Assembly (NCBI GenBank): GCA_029582155.1
Contig: CM055901.1
Location: forward strand, 54,121,625 to 54,185,624
Length of the DNA: 64,000 bases
From: Panopea generosa
Lineage: Eukaryota; Mollusca; Bivalvia; Adapedonta; Hiatellidae
Reading direction: 5' to 3'
Under the pieces are notes generated by a model. It was not told the origin of the DNA, searched no databases, and worked only from the letters and a program-made list of their open reading frames with translations. The stretch's first letter is position 1. Each line of letters starts with the position of its first letter. A program made the position numbers and the translations under genes. This document shows positions 43,001 to 58,000 of this stretch, piece after piece.

Positions 43001-46000
43001 TCATTTTCTTATTTGAATGTCATTATTGATGTATTTTGAACATTTTGATAGCATTGTCATGTTTGAATTGTGAATTTAGAAAAAAAAAATGATGCTTGGA
43101 AATTGGGGTATGAATTCATGATTTCAGAAGTCTACTTTCACTTTGTCACCAGTGTACACACTGAGCAGAAAAAAAATCTCTTATATGACACATGACCCCT
43201 ACTTTTCTCATCATATTTTGATAGTGCAGAGGTTGACAAACAGTAAAATGTAGGTTTCACTTCTTTCATTTGGGACCCTCTATGAATGACAAGCCTTCAA
43301 ACTTTTATTATTTACTATAGAATAAAGAACAAAAATCAATGGTGGGGTTACACCTATAAGAGAGACTTGAGTGAAATGGGGGTGATTTTCCAAAATGTTA
43401 ATTGTAGGTAAAATAACCTCTTTTCTACACTCTCACAGTATTAAATGACAAATTGGAGACATTTGCTTCATAAAAAAACACATTTTGGCAAGTGTATGCC
43501 TCAAATAAATCATATATGTGCATATTTACATTGAAATTTCATGAAAAATCACAAAATTTTGAAGATTTTTTATTTTGGATGATTTAAATGTGCAATTTTT
43601 AGCATGTACATTGTATTGAATAATGTATTTTGGTAAGATAATGTCTTCAGTGTATCATGAGACTGTTTTGGTGTAAAAATTTTAATAGAATTAGTTAAAA
43701 AAAAAATTTTATGGGTAAAATTAGTCAAACACATCAAAATTGCATGTCGGTCAACATCTCGCACCTGTATATAATGATCATGTAAAAAGTGGTATTTTGA
43801 CAAGTTTCAGTATTTAATGCCTGCAACCTGGCAATATTACTTCAAATTGGTAGTACTTAGCAAAAATGAGGTAATTATGAAATTAAAAAAAAAAGAGTTT
43901 CCTTATAGACATAGTGCCACCATTGCAAAAAGGAAGTGCTTCCGTGGGGTAGTCGCATAATGGCGGTTGTAAATAATCCTCAATTCTTCTTCTTTAAAAA
44001 TGCATTTTCCTCTTTTTAATGCTCATTTTTTTATTTGAATGTCATTATTGATGTATTTTGAACATTTTGATAGCATTTTCATGTTTAAATTGTGAATTTA
44101 GAAAAAAAAAAATGATGCTTGGAAATTGGGGTATGAATTCATGATTTCGGAAGTCTACTTTCACTTTGTCACCAGTGTACACACTGAGCAGAAAAAAAAA
44201 CTCTTATATGACACATGACCCCTACTTTTCTCATCATATTTTGATAGTGCAGAGGTTGACAAACAGTAAAATGTAGGTTTCACTTCTTTCATTTGGGACC
44301 CTCTATGAATGACAAGCCTTCAAACTTTTATTATTTACTATAGAATAAAGAACAAAAATCAATGGTGGGGTTACACCTTATGCCATTTTCAACACATTTC
44401 AGGCTATATATGACAAATCCAGTTTTACTAGTGGAGGAAGACGTCAGACTGATTCAGACTGAGTAGCAACACTGTCCTTCCGCAAGTAACTGGAAACTTT
44501 CTCACAAAGTTTTTGGAGCGAGCGGGACTCGAACTAACGACCTTAGCGGTGAGAGTTGAGTGACCTTGAGATGCCGCCTAAGACCACTCGGCCACAGAGG
44601 ACCCTGTCTGTGTACTAAGAATGTTTATGCTAATCGAGGTGAATTTCTTCAATACATGACTGATGCAAGACTGAATGGAAATATCACAAAACAAAATCAT
44701 ACAAATACAGTTGTTTGTATCTGATTTTTCACTTTATCTAAACAGTATTTCAATCAACAATGGTGGTCAGTGCAGCTGATCAATGTTCCTGGTACCCACT
44801 AGGCGGTTAACCAGTAGTAGAGACATTATCTCTGTACCAGGGCTCAAACTGGGTCTGAATTTTAGGGAGAAGTGACTTCTCCTTCATCCAAAAAAAGGAG
44901 AAGTGGAGAAAAAATAGGGAGAAGTGGTAAATTTCGTCACGCGGTTAAACGCGTGAAAACGAAGTTTCATTAAATTAATGCTATGTCATTATGTGTGTTT
45001 TTGTTTTTTATTGTTTTTATAATGTTTTATATTGTTCTTGATTTATATCAAATGTGTTGGTTGACTCCCTTCTCGTCTTTTATCTGATGTTGTAAATAAG
45101 GAATTAGTTTTTGTGTGATATATTCTTAAAGAACAGGGAGTTTAACTTTCTGAATAAAGATACAACTAAATGCACTTTCATGGTAGGAGTATTCTTCATG
45201 CCACTCATTATTGTTTAATTTTCTTTTTTGCAAAAAACATGGAACACTAGTACCTGGTAAAAGCAGAAGATAAATGCTATTTATCTATAACTTTATCTCC
45301 GAAAGAGTAATCAAAAACATATTTCTCTTTCACATATCGTTTTTATTTTTTACCAAATAAACACTTTTTTATTAAAATGCAAAACATAATCATAAGTTCA
45401 TAAAACATACATTAAACACACATTTTTTAAATTTCAGATGCTGTGTTACATGCTATCCCCACTGCAGTCTACACACTGCTTAAACTAACTGTTTCTTACT
45501 TGACCTTCTTAATTCCCATTTATAAATATTTCGTACTTTCTGTTGTTTCCAATATTTCAAGGCTCTTTGGAAGTCAAACTTTGTAGTTATAGGTCGGATC
45601 ACAAATATTTAGAGTAATTAAACCAGCTGATTTAAACGAACAAATTGAGTAGCAAAACAATTTTTTTTATGTGAATTCTATACATCGCTCACGGACACCG
45701 AATTAACAGTTGTTATAATCGATTCAGTTCAATTTGTTTATTTCGACTCGAACATATTTATAGACAACAGTTAGCGACAACATAATTATCAATACCTCTT
45801 TAATCATCGGTAATTTCTAAAAATCAAACGCGCAAATTATTCAGTTTGAGCGTATAATTCAGAATTGAATTACACTCTATGCATCTCGCAAACACAAAGG
45901 ATGATTATGTCATGCGTGGAAAGTTACTTTGTTCATGGAAAATTTTGATTGACAGTTGAAAAAAATGATCCGTTTCAATTAGACGCTGGATGTTTTAACT

Positions 46001-49000
46001 TTATGCAAAGGAAACCTTGATCTTGGTCAGCCAAACGATTGCGTTGCCTAGCAACCTATACGATGTAGGCATGGGGTGTAAACATATATGCCGAAAATTG
46101 CCTGGGGATATTTGGATCGGAAGTAACCGATTATTGCAATTTGCATTCCCACATGTGTGGTGACACTTACCCACGGATTAGAGATTATACGAAATATTAC
46201 TTTTAGTTGTAATTTGCACTTCGCTAGCATCCAGAAAAAAAGCGATGTTGTTAGTTTTAAGGCGACTTAAAACTTCGCCGTGATCAAAAAAAAAAGCGAA
46301 GTGACGGAGAAAAAAGCGACTTTGTCGCCCACGTCGCCCTCTAGTTTGAGCCCTGCTGTACATCATTGATTACTTCCCCACGTATTCAGTAGAGATGTGT
46401 ATCACGAAGAATTTCATACCGTGATATATCATGATACAGGACCAATGTATCATGATATGTATCGTGATATTATCGTGATAATCGTCTATCTAGTTGCTTT
46501 GAAAGATCAAAAACATCTATAGATAGTTTCTATTTGAAAATGATTTTATCAGATTCCTTCCGTTTATGGAGTATTGCTGACCGAGATTTGTGGATGATGC
46601 CTTTGTAAATGTGTAGTTAATTTGCCTAGCCAGCTCCACATTTCACTTCTCTAGCAAATTTTCTACATGCAACCACATTGCTAGTATTTCTTTGTTAAAT
46701 TTCTTTTGAACCAGACCCAATTGTGTCAAGACCAAAGTTTTATTCTTCACTTTTTTTATAATTTCGTGTTCTTTGTCAATCTCGGACATGTTTGTTGTTG
46801 TTGGTAATGAATAAGTGATATGTGTACAACTTTATGTGACACAGTCTAACGCACATGGGCGCCAGTTACCGAATTTGCCAGAAAGCTAAATATGTAAAAT
46901 ATTTTAAACAGGAAATCAGCGCACACTATGCTATAGCCATCGTTTTGAACTAAAAAAAATCCATATTATTAAGTTCTGATTTATTGAGGATTTATTTACA
47001 TTTACGGATTATTTTGAACGGAATTCACCGAGCGTAACGGTATGTCAGGAGCCTATCATGATATTTGTTCTGTATACTGGTAATACCACGCACCACTAGT
47101 ATTTAGAGGCAGGAGATACATGGCTATTGAACAATGTTTGTAACCAATATAAACAGAGACTGGCAGGGGGGGGGGGGGATTCACTACCTCTGGATTGACA
47201 GGCAGACACATTATTAACGAGCCAGCTGGCTGTGTACAAACTACTATGCCGTGATGAATACTTACGTTTTGGAGGGTTTGGACAATCCCGGGCCATATGG
47301 CCACTCTCACCACACTTGTAACAGTCCCGTCCACCACCGCCGCCACCTCCAGCTGTAATAGTTATACAAATCTAGAGTGATTACAAAACTTAACTTGTAC
47401 AAATTACATTCTGTGGCACCAGTAAAGCATTGATCTCTGAGAAAACCTAGAGTCACAAAAAAACAAAACAATTATGGATCAATCTAACCTACTGATAACA
47501 CCAAAACAATATTTTTAAATAAAAAGTAAAATAAATTATGAGACGGAGCTTACATGAAGTCATCTAATTCCCTGTCATGTGGTATTTTACTCAAATGATG
47601 AAACTTTAAAAATGAAAACTCACTCATAGCAACAGGAAATACTAGGCCACTAAATTTTGGAGTTGTGCTCTGGAAACTGAAACTTTTTTTTAAAATTTTG
47701 GTTTCTTTTTTTCAAGGAAGCAAAAACATTTACTGAAAACAAAAAGTCCCTCATCAAAAGGCACTATCAGAACACAAGTTGACACAAGCACAAAATTTTA
47801 AAAAGTTTCTTGAACATTTTTTTTTGTTATACTACTGAAATGGTGACAATTGTGTAAAACATTTTATGAACTTTTTATCTTGAACTGTTTTTGAGGAATT
47901 CATAATTTTGGTTATTTGTTTTCATAGTAACAGAAAATGAAAAACAAGAAATGTCACTAAGTGTCGCATGCCCCCCAAATGGTCATTGAAAAATAACAAT
48001 ATAATTATGTTATAATAAGTAACGATGTATCCATGAATATAAAGAGTAATGGACTGATGTTTGAAACTAGACATGCAATTTCATGTTTTTTACATTAAAG
48101 CATGACCTTGACCTTGACATCTGATGTAATGGTCTGGGTATTTCAACAGTTAAATGCTACTGAAACATCATCATGACATGCTGATCACTTTTGTCAAGCT
48201 ATTTTAAAATCCTTAAATGTAAGACAAAGTTACAGATCAATTTTTGATAAATTGAGCGAAGTGTTTTTGAAATCCATCCATTTATGATAAAGTTATAGGA
48301 CTGACTTGAAATCTCAAACAGATTCAAAATGTTGTCATACATACTAAAAGTGTGACCTTAACCTTTGAGGTATGGGGTCTAGGTCTTACTTATGACACGT
48401 CGTCATGTCATCTTAATAAATTGAGCCAAGTTAAAGGCAAAGTCACACAATACCAAACAAATTGAAAGTATGACCTTGATCTTGGAGGAAAGGTTCTGGG
48501 TCTTACATGTGACACTTAATTATGTCATGTTGATCAACTGAGCCAAGTGTTTTTAAAATTTATCCAAATATGACAGACCGTACAAGAAATTTCAAAATGA
48601 CTTAAGTCCAAAAAGGGCCATAACTGTGCCAAAATGCAATCCAGAGTTATGGTTCTTGTCTGTGTGTGTTCCATTGATGATGGTGAACACACATGCGAAG
48701 TTTCATTCACATCCAATGAGTGGTTGCATAGATATCTTAAACCCAAAAGTTTAACCTGGGTGTCTACATACGCCGATGACGCCGCCAGGGTCATCACAAT
48801 AGCTCTCCTTGGAATTCGTCCCAGCGATCTAAAAATTACAAAGCTGCTGAAATGGAACCTACGTTTTGGTGGGTTTGTGCAGTCTCTGGCCATGTGTCCA
48901 CCCTCACCACACTTATAACACTCACGTCCACCACCGCCACCACCTCCAGCTGTAAATATAATATTTATCAACCTAACAAGTCTCTGTAGAAAACCTATGC

Positions 49001-52000
49001 AATATGAGTTTTGTTTCTACTAAACTTGGTAGTCCAACAGATTTTGGATAAAGTGAAGTAATTGTCAAAACAAAACCTAGTAACATTTCCATACTTAAAT
49101 ACAACAAGAGGCCCATGGGCCTTAACGGTCACCTGATTATTCTTGATGATATAAAGCTCTATGTATATGAATCTATTTTCCAACTTTTGGCCTTCAGGAA
49201 GTCGCAAAAATGCAAACATGGATTTTGAATGTCACATCTGAATCAACATATCACATCATTTTCAAACCGTGGGACCCAGTAGCATGAAATTCACAATTAT
49301 TATGACAGACTCGTAGGTCTCATTAATTATGCTTACAATTTGTTCCAGTGCTTCTATAATAATAAGATTTTTAAAGTTTACCTTAAATTTGACTGTTTTG
49401 GCACAGGCCCAAGGTTACAGAGCGGGTGAGGGGTTCAAATGTGTTTATTTAGACATCAGAAATGACGTTTTATGTCAATTTCTTTTATATAGCTTTAGTA
49501 AAGAAGGCCCCCATACCGAGGGCCAAACTATGAGACCCAGGGATATGAAATTCAAATTTTTATAAAGGACCAATAGATGTCAATAACAATGCTCAACAAC
49601 TGTTTTCGAGTGCTTCTTATAAGGGCCAAACCGTGTCCCAGGGCCATGAAATTCACAAATTTTATAAAAGACCCATAGGCATCAATAATCATGGTCACAA
49701 TTGGTTTCTGAGTGCTTCCTATAATAAGAAGAAGATTTTTAAGTTTACCTTTTTTAAACTGTGAGACCCAAGTACATGCAATTCACAATTTTTATAAAGG
49801 ACCCATAGGCGTCCATAATCATGGTCACAATTTGTTTACCAGTACTCTGCGGTCCTGTTATATTTAATGCGAATTCTGTTATAACGTGATTTTTGCTTGG
49901 CTCCAAATTTTTTTTTTGTGGGTGGGGGGTGGGTGGTGGTAATGTCACGATCTAAAACTTGAAAATCAGCGCGAAGGATCAAATGACAACCAAACAATTT
50001 TGATTTGATCATCGCTCATCTTCAACTCACCAATTAGTTTTGATTAGAACAAACTGTTATATACACAGGTCTGCAAATGTCTCTATTTTATATGACACAT
50101 GTCAAACTGTTGCTTATAGACCGTAACTAGTCAGTACAAACAATTGACCACCGCGGTGTTTACTGCATGCCTGATTTTGGGACTTCGGAAAACCTCTCAT
50201 GCATATTCAATTATCTATTTTAATTCCTCTAATGTAATGTATAAATTAATCTATTTTTAATAACCGCTATGATTGGTCGGATATCTTCGACCAAGGTACA
50301 CACATATAGTTCGCAATGTCCCTCAAATATAATCTCCCTTTGCCTAAACGGTTTTGCGATTTCTAAAATCTGATTATGTTTTTGCAGATATTTCACGATT
50401 GATCGCGTTATGTATAATATCAGCGTTAAGTTTTGGTGTTTTTATAAATATTTCGTATATTTACAATAATTGGAACTGTATGTATGTAAATTTTCTTCTG
50501 TGGAAACGTGAACGTTGATATTTATATCGAGTATACGGTAAAGAAAAATGCGGGTGGGGTATTTTAGTAATAAACTTATTGCTTTTTGGTTGTTTAGTTT
50601 CAGCGTAGACTATTGAATAAACAACTTAGAAAACTACTTCTACTAGTATTTATGCACAAATATTACTGTAAAATGCTGTCAAAAAAAAAGGAATTTTACT
50701 CTCACGAGACCTTGACACGATTTAATTTATGTTTTTTTTTTCAACTTACCTTTACTAGTAAAAGTATGACAGGTAGATCTACAGTCATATACATGTTGCA
50801 ATCTCATTACCAATTGAACTTTTACCATTACCATCGAGTGATCCAGACATGCACATGTATCGAAGTCCCGGTATATCAAACTTTTCATGACGGTCCCCTG
50901 AACTTCAATATATGGAAGGTTATACTGTACTTACGTTTAGGAGGGTTGGTACAATCTCTAGCCATATGTCCAGCTTCACCACATTTGAAGCAATCACGAC
51001 CTCCACCGCCTGTAAAGCATACATCATATCTATATACTAACTGATAGCATTCACCCAGTAATAATACATTACAAGTTACGGCCAAGATAGTTTGTTTATC
51101 CAACTTATCGGATATATACATGTATGTAACTTGCACTTGTCTGGCTTAAAACACCGATCAACAATACTAGCGAGAGAAAACAACAATTTTAATGTTATGC
51201 CAATATTCATCTGTTTTATCCATTTGATTGCCAGGATTTTCCATCCATGAGTCATGTTTGTTAAAACTTATATTTCCTTGTATACCAGGGTTAGATAGTT
51301 CTATCTCGCTACTGGGCTGAGATAAAATTCTTCTGCTGTGATGTGTTGGAATCATATATGATGTAACATATAAAATATATGAAAATTATTGAAAAAAAAT
51401 ATAATGGTGAATCAAGTTTTCAATGTGTTTGATATGCAAGAAAAAGAATAATTCATGGCTTTTTCAGTTTGGATAGAAAATTCCGTCCCTGTGGAGAGCA
51501 TCGTTCCCACCAAATCAGTTATATCTTGGAAATTCCTATCTTGAAGCTCAAACCTGTGTCCAGTGGAGTGTGTGGTCCAGTGATAGAGCATCGAACAAAT
51601 GATCAGAGGGTCTGTGGTTCGATCCTCCTCCACGGCCAGGTGTGGTGTCCTTGAGCAATTCACTTTTCCGCATATGCTTAAGTACTGGTTCTATCTAGGA
51701 AAACTTTGAGCATGATTTGTCCAAGTTGTAATAACTTGTTTCACAATTGAAATAAAATAAATAAGTTAACTGAAGTAATAAAACTGGGCATGCCATATAT
51801 AACCTGAAGTGTCTTTAAAATGGTGTTTAACACCCATTCATTCTGACTGAGAACTTTGCAAGACCTCTACTTTGTAAAGTGCATGTATATACCTCTAGAA
51901 GACGGATTGGGACAGTCTCTGGCAAAGTGTCCTGCCTGCCCACATTTGAAGCATTCGCCACTTCTACTACCACCTACAAGGTAAAGGTGTTAGTAAAACG

Positions 52001-55000
52001 TGCAAGGCTGAACAAATTGTAACAATGTTATTCTCAGTCATGCTCCACATTAATAAACATTTGTTAGTGCCCTGTTATCATACCAACATACATTAATAGT
52101 TTCAATTGTTTCTTTATGTTCTGCTCATTTAAATTAATGAGAAAATTGTTTAATAATTTCATCCTTAAATTTAATTTTTTTATCCTCAGATTTTCCCTCT
52201 ATTACGTCCATATGTCACCCCTACATTTCATTGAAAATTAAGTTGAAAAGCCGCCATTTCTCCTGTAAAATTGAACCAACACTGACAAATATAGAACTTG
52301 ATGTGCAATTTATAATTATATGGCTATACAACAAATATTAATTAAATACACAAAACCATTTCTGAAGTTAACAAAACAAGAGGGCCCAGACAGCCCTATA
52401 TCGCTCACCTGAGTGACCTTGAGTCACCCAACTTGAGTAGATTAGAATTTTGATTTATTTTGAAGATGTAACAGATGTGTAGAAGAGTTGTGCAATAACA
52501 ATAGTATCCTTTTGCGGATATCTGAATATCAGATATCAAAAGAAAGTTTTCACTCTAAATCCATATAAAGAAAACCAGCCTCCCCTCCTAGCGACTATGT
52601 TTTTCGACAAATATTGTTAAAGGTAAGAATTTGATTAATCAATAAATAAATTAACTTTTTATATATTTAATAAGAAAAAGATAACTATGAAATGACAGCA
52701 TTAAATCCGTGGTAAGTTGTTACAAAAGACGCTCCACATTCGTTGCCATTTGTACAAATTAAGCGTCTGTGGGGTTGAGGGTACAATTAGTAATTATGGA
52801 TTAATGAAATCAATCAGTCTTGAATGACAATATAACTGTCATTGATGTTAAAACATACAAATCTCAAATACTGTGAAATCATAAATTTTTGTGGGGTTCT
52901 AATTTTCGTTGATATTGTGTGGGGCCTTGACAACAAAATTAAATCCCAACAAAATGGTTGTGGATAAAATTTTGTTATATCTAAACTGCATAGTATTTAC
53001 CTATACCTAAAACAAAGACCTACCTTTCTTAACTAGATATATATGTTATCCAATAGTTTATATCTAATGTGTGCATTTAGCTATTAGATCTATTGAAAGT
53101 TAAATTTAAATCAGAAATCTTTAATTTAGTGCACTGGTTAAGTTAAAATATAGTAACAGTATTAACATTCAATCCTCTTCATAACATGAAATATGTGTGT
53201 CAATATCAGGTCCTGTGTTTACTCAGGTGTATTTATTTCATTAACATCACTGTGGAAAGCACTAAAAAAAGACCGTTTCCTAGAAGAATATGTCAATTAC
53301 AATTGTAGATGAACCATTTTACAACATATTTTTCCAGCATTGTTTCAAGTAGCTATGTTTAAAAGAGAAAATATGCATGTGTATTCAGATTTCTGGTATT
53401 TTACCAAAAAGTAGCTGTTTAGGCTTTTTTTTTTTTGTCGACGAGGAATAAATATTTCTTACAAGTGAATTTGCGTTGCTCTTGACCTACTAATACCATC
53501 TTAATATACATCTTGTGGTATGTTGCTCCAATTGTTTTCATAATGGTTTGATCAAACACCAAAGCTCCGACTAATTGACACCTCACCCCACGATTACCCC
53601 ATGTTGCAAAGAGCATTTAATACTGTGTATGTAAGTGCATGAAGCAACTTAATACTGGTACAGGTCGGTATTTACAACGCATTGTGTAATAGAAATACTC
53701 AAATTCAAAGATCGCACTTAAAAAAAAAAAATTCTGCTAAAATTCAGTTTCAACAAAATTATGTCCCCATCATGAATATGTCCTTGAACAAAAAACAACG
53801 AAGGTTAATAATTTCACAGTATTTAACCAAGGCCAACGGAAAAAAAGAGTTGTGTTTCTCCTTTCGTCTCTTAAAAAATTAAGGTAGGTAGGAAGGGATT
53901 TTTTTTTTTTAAATCTTTTTAATAGGAGAAATATTTTCTGTTGATATATAATACGGAAACAGACATCAAAATTTTATGCTTGAAAAATGCTGTTTGTATT
54001 CATGTTCATTTACATCAATATATTGAAGTGTTTGACCATATTAAACAAATAATCAAATTTTAATATTTGAATAATACTGTATATATCCATGTACATTTCA
54101 ACATCATTATATTACAGTGTTTGACCATTGTATTCTTCCACCTAACATTATTTTGAAATGCAATGTTTTGAAAGATGATAATAAAACATATTTCAAACTA
54201 TATTTGCAGTGTGTTTTCTCTTCTCAAATAATCTCAAACAGGAACTTCATATTACTGTCAGAACAGGGAAAACCTTTTGAATGTCAAAGCCAACACAGAG
54301 GATGGCGTGTAAAAATCCGCCATGTTTTTTGTACATCAAGGTCATCAAAAGGCTTGAAAACTATAACCTGCATAGAGTAGCCAGTCTAAGTACCAGACTG
54401 AGATTCCTGCTGCAATTGGCATCTATTTCCGTTGGGCAATATTTGATGCACGTATTAATCTTTTAGCACGTTTTTAAAAAGTTTTAATGTTTGTCTTATT
54501 TTTTTAAAATACATAAATAAAAAAAAGATGTTTATTTACATCTTGGGGTTCAAGATAGAGGTTATCGCAGCCTTGCATAACACTTTCCATGCATACATAA
54601 GCATTGAAGCCGGCACAAACATTATGATACCATACAGATATGTAATTAATGTTAAATTCTAATGCAGGAAAAACCTGCCCGAATGGGGATGAGCGTGGGT
54701 GTCTTCACTTCTTGTTGATAAGCAATCAGAATTCTTTTATAATATTTGCAGGTTTGAACTGCACTTGGGGATGCGTATTTTACCCGGCATTCAATGTAAA
54801 ATTAGCAAGGAGCTGGCAACCAGGAATCCATTTACTCCGTAACAAAATAAACAAAATGGTAGTCAAATGCAGGAGTGTTCACTTTCTCCGTACCAGAAGT
54901 AGAGTGAACCAGTTCATGGAGTTTGTAAAAACTAGTGCCCCTCAATATACAAGCATTTACAAGACTTGAGTGTGTATAGTAAAGAAAATTATTTTTAGTA

Positions 55001-58000
55001 TTTCAAACCAAAAAAAAACTAGACCTATCACTGAAGGTGATGAATACCCCCGAATGCCGCCTTGACAGAAAATGGTTAACCATTGTATGAAGTTTTATTA
55101 AATTATATCCAATAGTTTTAAAGTTATGCTCCAGACAAAAAAAATTCTTAATAAAAGAGAATGTTATGGATTGAGTTTTTTGTATTGTTAATTTTTTTAT
55201 GGTTTTGTTAAAATTAAAAACGGTCTTTTTAATTATTGTGCAGTGTACAAGCTTTCATGGCAATCAATAAATGTTATACTTTTTCCAGTTATGTTGAGGG
55301 ACAACAATTTTATGGATAAGAAACAAACAAGAGCACTAGGAATACAATATCGAACCTGCTTTGCTCCATGTATTCATCAACTTGGTTCTTTCATAAACTT
55401 TATTAAACTGTTATCACTGATGGCTTTAAAAGTACTTTAAAAGTACTGCACCAGACAAGGGAAATATATCAAAGGGCAATAACTCTGTAATTAGCAAGAA
55501 TAGAGTTTCTTGTTTCTTGTACACTGCACTTCCTTCATTTTATTCTACCATTGTATGACGTTTGATGAAATTCCATCCAGTACTTTTCAAATGATGCTCC
55601 GGACAAGGAAAATTGCAACGGACAGACCAACCTCAGGGCGACTCCAATATACCCCCTCAAAACTTCGTTTGTCGGGGGTATAATAAGGGTCGATGGCCTA
55701 AAAATAGGGTCGTTCGGTAAAGGGGAAACACAACATTTTTTTTTCTAGGCCAAATCCATTAACCCACATGCAGGGAATATATTAAGTACAGTAAAGTAAT
55801 GCCATGGGTATCACATAACAACCCACCTTTGGCAGCATTGGGGCATTCTCGGGAAAAATGTCCAGATTCTCCACACTTGAAACAATCCTTGCTACCACCA
55901 GCACTACTACCTGGTGAAAAGAACCAATGAAAAGTTTTGTAAATAGGTTACATTAAATCAAGTTTGTTTTTCAGGGATATTTATATCTCCCCCTCATACA
56001 ACTGAGATAATCATCTTAATGTCAATGTTAATGTTTAAAACTGGGTTTGACTGGAGTTTTAGGACTGGTGACGAGCTGCAAGAAAAGCTGCAATAGCTCC
56101 CAAAAGCAAAGTTGATATGCATACCAAGACTTCACATAAGTCGCAGGAAGTTTTGTCAAAACATGGGTTGTAAGTGGTGGCGAAGAAACAGGCTCAAAGA
56201 GCCACTACTCGGCAAAAATCACTGAACCATAATATAAAAGGGATATATGTAAAACTAGACTTCAGGCTAATCCTTCCTAGCAAGTTTCAGGGAATTCCAA
56301 TTGACTGGAGGCTATTCATTAATACTAATATCTCTTTAATTAAGTGTTATTTTATCAAACCTTCAATGATACTCAAGAAATATAGCAAACATATTACATA
56401 GGGTTTAATATCGAGAATTTGGAACTCAAAACCAAGAAGACAACAACTTCAGGAAAACCGTCATTTAAAGAAATTTAGCAAAAAAACAAAGATAGACATG
56501 TCTGCAGGAAAAGCTGAGAAATTAGCTGAAAGTTTATCATCCGAGCATCAACGTTTTTTACATCTATAATGGATTTTTAAACAATTTACAATTACTATTA
56601 GAAATACTGTCAATTTTACATTTATAGAAGGGACAGCACTCTCTCCTTTTGTCGAAAAAGTAAAGTTCATATGTGAGTATCATAGAAAACTGAGACATAC
56701 ATAATTATATGCATATATAAAACATCTGACAATTATACCATTTACAAACAGTTTACACAAAATAAGTATATATGTGTTTGCCACAGCGGTGGTCTAGTGT
56801 TAAAGCATTCACCTCACATACTGTAGACTTTTGGTTTGATCCGTAACATGGGTCATACCAGACTTGAAAAATGGTACTAATAGCTTCCTTGCTTGAGGCT
56901 TAGCATCTGCATGTAAGTCTGGTCGGACAGGTGTCAGTATAATGTGACTGTGTGGGGTATCATTCCTTGTGTCTGCAACATGATACTCCAATGTGGCAGC
57001 TCTTAGAATACTGTCTGAAGTAAAGTTTAAAACACCCTCGCAATATGACAATAATGTAGGTGTTTGGACAATACCTGAATGAAAAAAAAGGCTTCATCCG
57101 GAAGTGACATTAGTAATATTACACAAATGCAAAATAAAATAAAACATAAGGCCATTCTTAAAAAAACAAGAAATGTCACTGTTAAGTGTCACATGCCCCC
57201 CAACATGTCATGATGTTATGTTGATCATTTGTAGCAAGTATCATTAAAATTCATATATGCATGACAAAGTTACAGGCCAGAAACGAAATCTCACATAAAC
57301 TCAAAGTGTTGTCAAACAAACTGAAATTGTGACCTTGACCTTTGAGGTACAGGTGTGGGTCTTACTCGCGACACGTCATCATGTTCTGTTGATCATTCGT
57401 TGCAAGTATCAAAAAAATCCATCTACGCATGACAAAGTTACAGGCCGGAAATTAAATACCAGACGGAAGCACGGATGGACGCTGCGATTACTATATGCCA
57501 CCAAACAAATTATTGGGGGGGGGCATAAAAACTTGTCCTACCTACTCACTCAAAATTGCAGCTACCCAAACTTCTTTATTGCCTTTCAAACCTTTTAATT
57601 TTTTCCCCCATGATTTCTGTTCATTTTTCTTTTAAAATGACTGCAAAATCTGGCAAAAAAAAAAAAATTAGCTACCTACCTACCCACATTCAAAATACTG
57701 GGCTGGAACACAGCAAACTACCATTTTTTTAAGTATGGCCTAATACAATGTTTTATAAAGATATAAATTTTCGTACAGTTACATAACTGAATGACCTTGT
57801 TATTCAGAATTACTCACCTCCAAACCCTCTTCCACCACGACCACCTCCAAAACCACCACCATCATCGCCACCACGACCACGACTGCCAAATCCACTACTG
57901 CTGCCAAACCCAGACGAACTGCCATCACTACTACTACCATATCCACCACCACCACCACCACCTCCACTACTACCAAAGCCGCCTGGTTTACCACCACCAA

